Shown here: positions 1 to 6,783 of the stretch, one piece after another | How positions within the stretch are numbered: the first letter of the stretch is position 1 | Layout: every line of letters begins with the position of its first letter | NCBI GenBank assembly: GCA_021162285.1 | Contig: JAGGYZ010000296.1 | Location: forward strand, 1 to 8,343 | Source of the DNA: Candidatus Fermentibacteraceae bacterium | GTDB taxonomy: Bacteria > Fermentibacterota > Fermentibacteria > Fermentibacterales > JCC-6 | DNA: 8,343 nt | Direction: 5' to 3' | Notes under the pieces: generated by a model | Told to the model about the DNA's origin: nothing | Seen by the model: only the letters and a program-made list of their open reading frames with translations | Databases searched by the model: none | Program-made: the position numbers and the translations under genes

Positions 1-81
1 GGCGAAACATACACTTACTCAATATACGAGTCGGAAGGCAGACTGAATGTTTTCCACGCCCTCGAGGGGCTGGGCAGATGA
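1..81 (+). CDS. C-terminal end of an upstream gene (partial)
   Basis: The first 26 codons of the window are open in frame 1 and end at TGA 79-81. They encode a tail reading ...YTYSIYESEGRLNVFHALEGLGR. The stop overlaps the ATG of the next gene (ATGA, 78-81), which implies translational coupling and membership of the same operon. The fragment is too short to assign to a family. From context it may be another minor pilin or pseudopilin, for example of H/FimT type, but nothing in these 26 residues shows that. The 5' part lies outside the window. Confidence 0.7.
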   Translation, partial: GETYTYSIYESEGRLNVFHALEGLGR

Positions 82-452
82 AAAAAGGCTTTACCCTTGT
101 TGAGCTTGTGGTTGCCTCTGTGGTAATTCTGGTTGTGCTGTCTGCCCTTTTCGTTGCTCTGTTATCATTTGTCCGCGGTGGAAAGAATCTGGAGCTCCAG
201 GATGGCGCACTTACTCTGGCCAGGGTTGAAATTGCTGAAATAGAAAGGCGGGAAGAGGTTCCTGCACCTGGTACATCTGTGCACCCCGATACTCTGTGGG
301 GTAATCATTACAAAGTAGAAACAACAGTTGGTCTTTATGGAGAAAATGCCGTGGATGTATCTGTGGCTGTAACTTCAGGAGACTCTGTATCAATAGAATT
401 AGCAAGGCGATTTTACATGGAAAGCAACACAAACAGACAGGAGCTGTTATGA
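78..452 (+). CDS. Minor type IV pilin / pseudopilin, PilV/GspI-like
   Basis: This is a 124-residue prepilin. The leader MKKG is followed by the cleavage-site sequence FTLVELVVAS, so prepilin peptidase should cut after Gly4. Glu5 of the mature protein, needed for subunit docking in most pilins, is present. A single hydrophobic helix (about residues 5-33) continues into an amphipathic stretch (...LARVEIAEIE...). A small head follows with the I/V-type pattern of a Trp (DTLWGNHYKVE), alternating beta strands and a final ARRFYM. The length fits the PilV/GspI group. By family knowledge it would sit in the inner-membrane tip-initiating complex of a T4P or T2SS pseudopilus. The start is supported by GAGGGG at 64-69, 8 nt upstream. 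The gene overlaps both neighbours by 4 bp. Membership of the prepilin superfamily is certain; the V/I subclass is likely but based on size, order and weak motifs. Confidence 0.93.
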   Translation: MKKGFTLVELVVASVVILVVLSALFVALLSFVRGGKNLELQDGALTLARVEIAEIERREEVPAPGTSVHPDTLWGNHYKVETTVGLYGENAVDVSVAVTSGDSVSIELARRFYMESNTNRQELL

Positions 453-829
453 GAAAACAAAGATTGAAGGGGAGGGGTGCAACAGGATTCACCCTGATTG
501 AGGTTGTGATTGCCTCAATAATTCTGGCAATTGTTGTAACTGGAATTGCATTCTTCTTCATGCACATCATAAAGATGTCTGACCAGATGGATGACCAGAC
601 CAGAGCTCTTGAAATCTGCCGTGAGGGAATCGAACTCCTGCGCACGCAGGATGTTGTTTCCATGAGTGATGGGTGGCAGAGCCCGCCGTTTGTTGTGCAG
701 GGGTTTACCAGATCGATTCTGATAGGTACCCCTTACTCAGAGTATCCGGAAGCGAAATTTGTTAAATGTCAGGTAACATGGGCAGGTATTGAGGGTGCAG
801 ACACCCTGAGCCTGAGCACAATTCTATAG
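449..829 (+). CDS. Minor type IV pilin / pseudopilin, second PilV/GspI-like paralogue
   Basis: This is a 126-residue prepilin with a 13-residue leader rich in Lys/Arg (MRKQRLKGRGATG), then FTLIEVVIASIILAIV with Glu5 in place. The helix closely resembles that of the preceding gene (FTLVELVVASVVILVV), so the two are probably tandem duplicates, but the heads have diverged. The C-terminal strand pair, CQVTWAGIEGADTLSLSTIL, matches the 'V-T-V-x-W ... S-L-S-T-I' ending common in PilV proteins. The start has AGGAG at 439-443, 5 nt upstream, and the ATG overlaps the previous stop (ATGA at 449-452). Its stop codon TAG (827-829) runs into the SD site of the giant pilin downstream, so translation of the two is probably coupled. 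The expected role is as a tip-complex minor pilin. Why two I/V-type subunits are encoded side by side is not evident from the sequence. Confidence 0.92.
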   Translation: MRKQRLKGRGATGFTLIEVVIASIILAIVVTGIAFFFMHIIKMSDQMDDQTRALEICREGIELLRTQDVVSMSDGWQSPPFVVQGFTRSILIGTPYSEYPEAKFVKCQVTWAGIEGADTLSLSTIL

Positions 830-833
830 GAGG
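828..833 (+). promoter_or_regulatory. Shine-Dalgarno site that fixes the start of the giant pilin
   Basis: A perfect AGGAGG lies 8 nt before ATG 842-844. The in-frame GTG at 833-835 overlaps this SD site and so cannot be its start; it would only add Met-Asn-Gly to the leader. Starting at 842 gives a 13-residue leader ending in Gly, the same length as in the gene just upstream. Confidence 0.85.
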
Positions 834-841
834 TGAATGGA

Positions 842-3800
842 ATGTTTAAACGCCAGATGAAGCCGCGAACAAGATCAGGAATGACCCTTATCGAGCTGGT
901 GGTTGTCATGGGAATCATGGGAGTTCTTTTCGCCGCCGTATACATGTTTTTTGTGAAGGGAACGGAACAGTTTCATTTTTCACGCAGACAGAATCAGCTT
1001 GCAACTTCAGGCAAACTTGCACTTGAATCCATGTCCGATGTGATTCTGTGGGCAGGCTACATGCCCAACGGAGGCTGGACGGAAGAGGAATGGAAGCCTG
1101 TGGAGCTTGCAACCACAGGTTCTTTCCATTTCTATGCCGACTTTGAGGGAGATGAATCTCTTGACGGAAATGATTACAAGCAGATTTTCAGGGATGCATA
1201 CGATGTTGTTCATATAACAGACAGCACAGGAATGGACCGTACTGCAGGTACACAGATAGTTGATCTTCAGTTCAACTACCTGGATGAAGACGGTGTCTTC
1301 CTGTCAAAGCCCCTTGATGAGGTGGACAGAAAAGCTGTAAGGCACGTAGTTGTAAAGATTACACTGCAAGACACCTACATGGGTGACGTGTACCAGACTG
1401 TGATGCAGACAATAATCACCCCAAGGAATCTGGGTGTGTACCACAACTTTGACCCGCTGTTCTATATGCCGCCACCTCCCGATGCCAAGATAGTGGTAAA
1501 CATAGATGGAGATTCCACTCTTCATGCGCCAACTGCAGATCAGGATCAGCTTCTAAAGCTGCTTGACCGCTGGGGTTTTACCCTTGTTGACCTCACCGAT
1601 GACGAACTGGAATCATACGGTTACGACAGTTCCGGGGTTGATCTGGTAATACTCAGGGAAGTGGCAGGTGCGCTGGATCACTCTGCTATTACGGGGGCAC
1701 TGAATGGTATACGGGTACCGATTATCGCCCTTGATCCCGACGATGCCAACAATGTGTTCGCCATGGGAGATGTCACCGGAGAGGTTGCCGGCGGTATCTG
1801 TACCATGAACAAGGTTGTGACGGATCATCCCATACACGATGGTCTGCCTGAGCCCTTCGAGATCTACGACGTTTCCCTTGGAACACGGATAACTACCCTC
1901 ACAAACTTCACACTGGACACACAGCTTATCACCGGCTTCAACGGAGATTCTATTTCCGGAGTATCGGTGATTTTTGAGGACAGTGTTCCCCTGAGGCGTA
2001 TTCATTACTGCGCTCCCAACTTTGTCAACTACAGCGCTGACGGAGAGAAATTTCTCTACAATGTAATACTGTGGGCTCTTCCGGAAGAGGTTCATCCTCC
2101 CCTTGGTGAAGAGATCAGTGTGGAAGATTTCGAAGGAGATTCTCCTGGAGACATTCCCGTTGTTCTGTGGGAAGACGATCTTGAAGACGGGGTCCTGATC
2201 CCGGATTCCATACCGCTTTACAACGATTTCGGTCTGGGCTCAAAAGACATGATCTGGGCATTCCAGTCTACAGGCTCAGGTGAGATAACCAGGCTTGCCG
2301 ACCTTTCTCTTAGAATGCATAACACCATTACAGGAGGCTTTGCCCGTAACATTGCTGCCACATCTGTGGATCTTGCTGCGTACAACGCACTCTCAGATGA
2401 CCTCTACATCACTGTGAACAGCTGGAAAGGTTCTTCAGAGACCATCACTGCTGAAGACGGTGTTTTCCTTATAACCCAGAGCGGTTCGATAGACACTCTG
2501 CTCTCTGAAGACTTCGAAACCCTCGCAATGGGCAACGGCGATGTTGAATTCTGGGGAGACCTGTACGGTCGCCACAGGATTCATTCCCCTCAGCCAGCGT
2601 GGAACAACTCAACCACTTTTGTCACCCTTGACAGCAGGGTGAACGGGCATCTCAGCAGATCCCGTATGCTGATAGAGGTGGATACTTCCACACTGGCAGA
2701 CGGTACTCCCATTACCGTTATCTACCGTATGACTGACCACGGAGACGAGACCCACAGTTTCAACTCTTCAGATAACAGTGGAGATTACATCGGCTGGAGC
2801 CTTGGCAATGGAATAACAGACACTGTTGCAGATCACCTGAATCTTGATCCCGGTTCTTTAACCAGCGGTCAGTGGAACACGTACAGCTATACGTTTGTTC
2901 CTTCAGGATCCATGCCCTCGAAACTGTACATCATCTTCAGTCAGCACGACAACTACACAGCCACATCAGCTACAGGCACCGACGGTATAAGTTTTGATGA
3001 TATCGTTGTCCTTGCAGACAACACCACACTTGACCTGAGCAGAATCGGAGTACCTTCTGGAGCGTCGAACTGGCAGAGAATTGCCGTAGATCTCGATAAC
3101 GCTGCTGTAACTAATTCTGTGCCGTTCTCGGCAGATTTTGGAATAGCTCTCAGTCAGTACGGTATGGGTCCATGGCCCAGCTACGGAATGCTGTGGCGCT
3201 GGTTCGAGCTCGGTGTTATCGAAGAGAGGTATTCCCTTCCCGGATGGCACCATGAGGCTGTAACGGCCGGGGAAACAGACGACTGGCTTCTGGAGACGAT
3301 TTCCGGGAACCACAAGTGGACTCTTCACGCTAACGATGCAACACAGTACAGCAACAACACAGACTGCTGGCTGGAATCCCCCCAGCTGATTGTTCCCATG
3401 GGTACCGAGGACGCTGTGCTTTCATTTACTCACTCGTTGGATCTGGAAAGCGGCTACGATTTTGGGTGGATAGAGGCATCCACAGACGGCGGAATCAGCT
3501 GGAATGTTCTTGACTGCGCCGCGTACAATGGCAGCTATTCCGGGCACGGTGCTTTTACCGGAACATCGGGCAGCACAACAGTTGACGTCCCGCTGGATCT
3601 GTTCGTAGGTACCAGCGTAAAGTTCAGATTCGTTTTCCACTCTGATGGAAGCGTTGTTCGGTCGGGATGGACCCTTGATAACTTCGAGGCCACAGGTACC
3701 GTTTCCGGCGTTGTTGTTCAGTCCATAGGTTTCAAACCGGAAACTCCAGGTGGAAGCTGGTACTTCGACGAGGTTGATGTATACCTTGGCAGCACAACGG

Positions 3801-4741
3801 AAGCTGTTTTCGGAGACGACGGAGAATGGGACAAGAACACACTTACCTACTTTGGTACCTACGAAATGGCACCGACCATGAGTGAATGGGTAACAATAGA
3901 TCTCACCGACGATTTTGTTCTGCCGTCTGCCGGTAACCTTATTGTGAAGCTCGAGATGATGCAGACAAGTCCATTCTCCGGTTACGGCTGGCTTGCCGGA
4001 TACCATCCCGATGCTGCAAGAAGGGCTGTGTCCGACAGTGGTGATCCTGCTTTCCTTGTCCGGGCGGGGATGCGACCTGCCTTCATGATAAGTACTGTCA
4101 GCCATGGCTCCCACTATGTCGATGAAGACTCAACTGCCACCACAGATCAGATGCCTGTGTCATTTGGTAACTTCTACAGTGATTTTGAGGGTATCTACAC
4201 CCTTTCCGAGCTTGGATTCGGCGGAGAAACCACCTGGGTTACCGGTGGAGACCCCAACGACTGGGAGATAGGTGTTCCGCTGTATACACCGGACATCGAT
4301 CCCGCACTTGTTCCCGACAATGAGAACAGAATTGCCGGAACAGATCTTACCGATGATGGCTTATATATGCCCAATGAGTGGAGCTGGATCAGGTCGGGTG
4401 CCTACGCCATGGCTGATGCCTCCTCCTACGATTCGGTCAGCGTTTCCTTCGACAGGTGTCTCAGGCTGGCCTCCAATGATTTTGCTTTTGTTCAGATGGC
4501 ATTTACCACAAGTGAAGACCCGCCAACTGAGCTGAGCGACTGGACCACTGTAAAAGAGTGTCACTACAACGATACTCTGTGGGAGGACGAAGTTATTCCG
4601 CTTACATACTACTTCGAGGAAGCCAGAATCAGCGGAAAGACACACTACTTTATTCGATTCGTGATGAGCTCCGGTCCCTTCGTGGAACTTGGTGGCTGGA
4701 ACATAGATAATGTCGGCTTCTACGGCCGTTACGCCGAATAG
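842..4741 (+). CDS. Giant modular PilW/GspJ-like prepilin with adhesin-like ectodomain
   Basis: A 1,299-residue protein, about 5-6 times the usual PilW/GspJ length. Residue numbers count from ATG 842. Residues 1-13 are a basic leader ending in Gly13. The mature protein begins MTLIELVVVMGIMG with Glu5 present. The pilin head (to about 205) has PilW-like features: MSDVILWAGYMPNGG, an acidic loop DFEGDESLDGND at 100-111, and late strands (VDLQFNYLDEDG, then VRHVVVKITL). Four prolines (210-213) form a linker. Residues 216-413 resemble a degenerate class I glutamine-amidotransferase/ThuA-type domain. From about 428 to 1299 there are several beta-sandwich modules of MAM/choice-of-anchor-J style, with DFE entry motifs (429, 557, 1114) and exits such as DGISFDDI (714-721), GWTLDNFEATG (942-952) and GGWNIDNVGFYG near the C-terminus. 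A T4P or T2SS tip position with ligand or surface binding is inferred. There is no sortase or T9SS sorting tail and no second membrane helix. The start is 842, not GTG 833. Confidence 0.93.
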   Translation: MFKRQMKPRTRSGMTLIELVVVMGIMGVLFAAVYMFFVKGTEQFHFSRRQNQLATSGKLALESMSDVILWAGYMPNGGWTEEEWKPVELATTGSFHFYADFEGDESLDGNDYKQIFRDAYDVVHITDSTGMDRTAGTQIVDLQFNYLDEDGVFLSKPLDEVDRKAVRHVVVKITLQDTYMGDVYQTVMQTIITPRNLGVYHNFDPLFYMPPPPDAKIVVNIDGDSTLHAPTADQDQLLKLLDRWGFTLVDLTDDELESYGYDSSGVDLVILREVAGALDHSAITGALNGIRVPIIALDPDDANNVFAMGDVTGEVAGGICTMNKVVTDHPIHDGLPEPFEIYDVSLGTRITTLTNFTLDTQLITGFNGDSISGVSVIFEDSVPLRRIHYCAPNFVNYSADGEKFLYNVILWALPEEVHPPLGEEISVEDFEGDSPGDIPVVLWEDDLEDGVLIPDSIPLYNDFGLGSKDMIWAFQSTGSGEITRLADLSLRMHNTITGGFARNIAATSVDLAAYNALSDDLYITVNSWKGSSETITAEDGVFLITQSGSIDTLLSEDFETLAMGNGDVEFWGDLYGRHRIHSPQPAWNNSTTFVTLDSRVNGHLSRSRMLIEVDTSTLADGTPITVIYRMTDHGDETHSFNSSDNSGDYIGWSLGNGITDTVADHLNLDPGSLTSGQWNTYSYTFVPSGSMPSKLYIIFSQHDNYTATSATGTDGISFDDIVVLADNTTLDLSRIGVPSGASNWQRIAVDLDNAAVTNSVPFSADFGIALSQYGMGPWPSYGMLWRWFELGVIEERYSLPGWHHEAVTAGETDDWLLETISGNHKWTLHANDATQYSNNTDCWLESPQLIVPMGTEDAVLSFTHSLDLESGYDFGWIEASTDGGISWNVLDCAAYNGSYSGHGAFTGTSGSTTVDVPLDLFVGTSVKFRFVFHSDGSVVRSGWTLDNFEATGTVSGVVVQSIGFKPETPGGSWYFDEVDVYLGSTTEAVFGDDGEWDKNTLTYFGTYEMAPTMSEWVTIDLTDDFVLPSAGNLIVKLEMMQTSPFSGYGWLAGYHPDAARRAVSDSGDPAFLVRAGMRPAFMISTVSHGSHYVDEDSTATTDQMPVSFGNFYSDFEGIYTLSELGFGGETTWVTGGDPNDWEIGVPLYTPDIDPALVPDNENRIAGTDLTDDGLYMPNEWSWIRSGAYAMADASSYDSVSVSFDRCLRLASNDFAFVQMAFTTSEDPPTELSDWTTVKECHYNDTLWEDEVIPLTYYFEEARISGKTHYFIRFVMSSGPFVELGGWNIDNVGFYGRYAE
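1487..2080 (+). other. Degenerate glutamine-amidotransferase/ThuA-like domain within the giant pilin
   Basis: Residues 216-413 read as a Rossmann-like alpha/beta unit, unlike the beta-rich remainder. It opens with strand KIVVNIDGDS, then a helix (DQDQLLKLLDRWGF), TLVDLTDDEL, and the strand VDLVILREVAGAL. The strand VPIIALDPDD follows, then TDHPIHDGL, and finally HYCAPNFVNYSADGEKFLYNVILWAL. The 'HPI-x-GL' element and the closing 'S/T-A-D-G-x-x-L-x-x-N-x-x-x-W-A-L' are typical of GAT-fold/ThuA-like domains attached to bacterial surface proteins. The nucleophile-elbow position (IIALDPDD) has no Cys, so catalysis is not expected. A ligand-binding or spacer role is inferred. Confidence 0.55.
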
Positions 4742-4750
4742 GGGGCAGTA

Positions 4751-6208
4751 ATGTACACGAATAACACAAGAGGTTCAGCTTTGGTTCTTGTTCTGATCGC
4801 CTCCATGTTTCTGATCATTCTTACCGCCGGAGCGTACCAGTACTTCAAAATGAATGCAAATACTCAGATATGGGCCAGAGACAGGATACAGGCCAAGCTT
4901 TCAGCCGAGGCTGGCATCAATCTGGCCACCCACATGCTGATCTCAGGGGCATCTCTTCCTGCGGATTCTCTTCCCGAAGACATTCTTGGAACTGAGATTT
5001 CTTTCTTCGACCTTCCCGGCGATATAGGCAGCGTGTATGCGTCGGTGGATCCATCCAACAGCAACAACAAGGTTACATCCGCCAATGCCTACCTGATCAG
5101 GTGTATAGCCAGTGTTCCAGGGCTGACAATGGATACCTATGGAATGCAGTCCATCGTTATGCCCGAGAACCTGGCAAGATTTTCAGTGTTTATGAACAAC
5201 CCAAGCACCGATGGTTACTACGGAGACGGATACAGGTTTGACGGTCCGTTTTACGCTAACGGTGCGGTGAGAGTACGCAGCGCATCTGCTTCCAGCACCA
5301 ACGACCCGTTCTTCTATTCTTTCAGGCTGACTTCTGGATACTACGTGTCGCAGGGTAATACGCCCATTACAACTCCTTCCACTGGAAACCTGGAGATGCA
5401 GCCATACAACAGACTGCTTATGGGTCCGCCGTTCTTTGATCTGAATGTGGATCCAATCCCGTTTGGTGAAGACGAGCTGAACTGGCAGGGGGTTCGGTCA
5501 GCGGCACAGATCAATGGTCTTTACTTCCCTGCAGGAAGTATTTCAGACAGTTCCCGACTTGCGTTGAAGGGTGATACCCTGTTGATCAAAGCAGACACCC
5601 TTGCAGCTGTTCAGGAGTACTACCTGGGAGATATGGAGAACCCTGTGGTGTGGATAGAAAACGGAACAGATGACTGCTTCTTTCTTAGAAGCAGCCAGCT
5701 GCAGGGGTTAAACATGCCGCTTACAATAGGGTGCAGAGGTGATGTGTATATGTCCGGAGACCTGTTGTACGAGAACATCGATCTGGAGGATCCGGATAAC
5801 CTGGAGATTCTGGGGGTAATGACTGTAAACGGAGACCTGATAATTGCCGATGACCCCGGGGTGGATCAACCTGAATGGGGTTCTTTGTCTTTCTGGATAG
5901 ATACAGAAGACGGTTTCAGCTACTACGCAGTAATCGTTGCCCTCGAAGGTAATCTCTACGCATCTAAATACTGGGAACCTGCAGGGCCGCAGGAGTTCAG
6001 GTTGAACGGAGGTTACATGATACAGGAAGAGGGTTACACAAGTACCTCCAGCACCGGATTTGACATCGGTGTCTACTTTGATCCCAGGCTTCTTTACATG
6101 CACCCCCCGTTCTTTCCCACCACTGCAAACTGGAACACAACCATGTGGGCTGAGAAACCGGATATGACAGTAAACGACGTAGCTAACGGTACCCATCCAG
6201 AGTACTGA
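4751..6208 (+). CDS. PilX/GspK-like large minor pilin with beta-rich C-terminal domain
   Basis: A 485-residue protein. The N-terminus MYTNNTRG-SALVLVLIASMFLIILTAG has a prepilin-like leader and helix but Leu instead of Glu at mature position 5, as is usual in the PilX/GspK group. The helix continues as YQYFKMNANTQIWARDRIQ into the family signature AEAG (52-55). After about residue 150 comes a beta-rich domain with GPFYANG (165-171), strands with repeated G-D (RGDVYMSGDL, VNGDLIIADD), YFDPRL (442-447) and HPPFFP (451-456) followed by a conserved Trp (461). This layout is one I associate with PilX-type proteins annotated with DUF4900-like domains, but I could not confirm a domain name. The gene starts 9 bp after the giant pilin, with a G-rich SD (AGGGGG, 4740-4745). 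By analogy with GspK it would cap the tip complex. The protein has one paralogue, immediately downstream. Confidence 0.9.
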   Translation: MYTNNTRGSALVLVLIASMFLIILTAGAYQYFKMNANTQIWARDRIQAKLSAEAGINLATHMLISGASLPADSLPEDILGTEISFFDLPGDIGSVYASVDPSNSNNKVTSANAYLIRCIASVPGLTMDTYGMQSIVMPENLARFSVFMNNPSTDGYYGDGYRFDGPFYANGAVRVRSASASSTNDPFFYSFRLTSGYYVSQGNTPITTPSTGNLEMQPYNRLLMGPPFFDLNVDPIPFGEDELNWQGVRSAAQINGLYFPAGSISDSSRLALKGDTLLIKADTLAAVQEYYLGDMENPVVWIENGTDDCFFLRSSQLQGLNMPLTIGCRGDVYMSGDLLYENIDLEDPDNLEILGVMTVNGDLIIADDPGVDQPEWGSLSFWIDTEDGFSYYAVIVALEGNLYASKYWEPAGPQEFRLNGGYMIQEEGYTSTSSTGFDIGVYFDPRLLYMHPPFFPTTANWNTTMWAEKPDMTVNDVANGTHPEY

Positions 6209-6229
6209 GCTTAACAGGAAGAGGGTTTT

Positions 6230-6706
6230 ATGAAACAGCAGAGAGGAAGCGCACTTGCACTTGTCGTGGGTGCGGCTTCCGTGCTGTTTGTTCTTACAGG
6301 TGTGGTTTACACCTATTTTCAGATGAATGCCCGCACTCATCTGTTTAAGATGAACAGGGTTCGTGCGGAAATGGCTGCAGAGGCCGGCACCGCACTTGCC
6401 CTTCATCACCTTGCATCCATGGAGTCGATTCCACAGGCTGGAGCACCTGTTGTGCTTCCCCTTGAAACCGACAGTGCCGGGTGGATCAGCCTTCCAGACT
6501 GTGGTAGTTTCCGGGTTGTTATCGACCCGATGAACGGTCTTGGCGGGTTGTGCAGCAATGGGGCGGTTGAAGTTCGTTCTCAGGGTATGTCCGGAGATGT
6601 AATCCGGGATATCGAGCTGAGAGCCGCACCAGCTTATCCTCAAGTTTTGCTCTTCTCACAAACGATGGTATTCCTGGTGGTTACTTTGTTGATGGAAGAA
6701 TTGTAA
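6230..6706 (+). CDS. 5' fragment of the frameshifted PilX/GspK-like gene
   Basis: As read, this frame gives 158 residues. Codons 1 to about 138 are genuine: leader, Leu5-type helix, AEAG motif and the first part of the head (SFRVVIDPMNGLGGLCSNG). The last roughly 20 residues (...LLFSQTMVFLVVTLLMEEL) have no counterpart in the paralogue and are the out-of-frame tail. If no frame correction occurs, the cell makes a truncated membrane-anchored stub without the beta-rich domain. Confidence 0.7.
   Translation: MKQQRGSALALVVGAASVLFVLTGVVYTYFQMNARTHLFKMNRVRAEMAAEAGTALALHHLASMESIPQAGAPVVLPLETDSAGWISLPDCGSFRVVIDPMNGLGGLCSNGAVEVRSQGMSGDVIRDIELRAAPAYPQVLLFSQTMVFLVVTLLMEEL
6640..6657 (+). other. Frameshift site in the second PilX/GspK-like gene
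   Basis: Reading must move back one base here (frame 2 to frame 1) to keep the paralogous protein. The upstream limit is a frame-1 stop at 6568-6570 and the downstream limit is the frame-2 stop at 6704-6706. Alignment with the paralogue (LARFSVFMNN against PQVFALLTND) places it at the GTTTTG run. A fifth T would repair it. The sequence in zero frame (CAA GTT TTG) is not a good X-XXY-YYZ slippery heptamer, and four Ts are few for transcriptional slippage. Confidence 0.75.
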
Positions 6707-6783
6707 ATGGTCCGGTTCATTCTAACGGTATTGTTTATTTCAGCAGTTATTCGCCTGACTCAACAGATGATCCCTATGGGCAG

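Noticed and set aside
833..841. GTG 833 as the start of the giant pilin
   Set aside because: It sits within the AGGAGGTG ribosome site and leaves no room for ribosome binding. ATG 842 has ideal spacing and gives a standard leader.
1574..1597. A second prepilin-like string, WGFTLVDLTDD, inside the giant protein
   Set aside because: It resembles G-FTLVE, but has Asp at position 5, is followed by acidic and polar residues rather than a hydrophobic helix, and lies within the amidotransferase-like domain.
5708..6643. Long open frame on the minus strand (311 codons) and a similar one at 3422-4114
   Set aside because: Both lie opposite clearly coding plus-strand genes, encode Cys/His-rich low-complexity translations with no domain pattern, and would cross gene boundaries. 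They are antisense shadows.
6640..6657. Programmed -1 ribosomal frameshifting in the second PilX/GspK-like gene
   Set aside because: The zero-frame codons CAA GTT TTG do not form an X-XXY-YYZ slippery site, and I saw no strong downstream stem. Mutation or base-call error is simpler.
6656..6706. A hydrophobic C-terminal tail (MVFLVVTLLMEEL) that looks like a second membrane helix
   Set aside because: It is produced only by reading past the frameshift. The same bases in the correct frame encode conserved residues (TNDGIPGGYFVDG), so it is an artefact of the broken frame.
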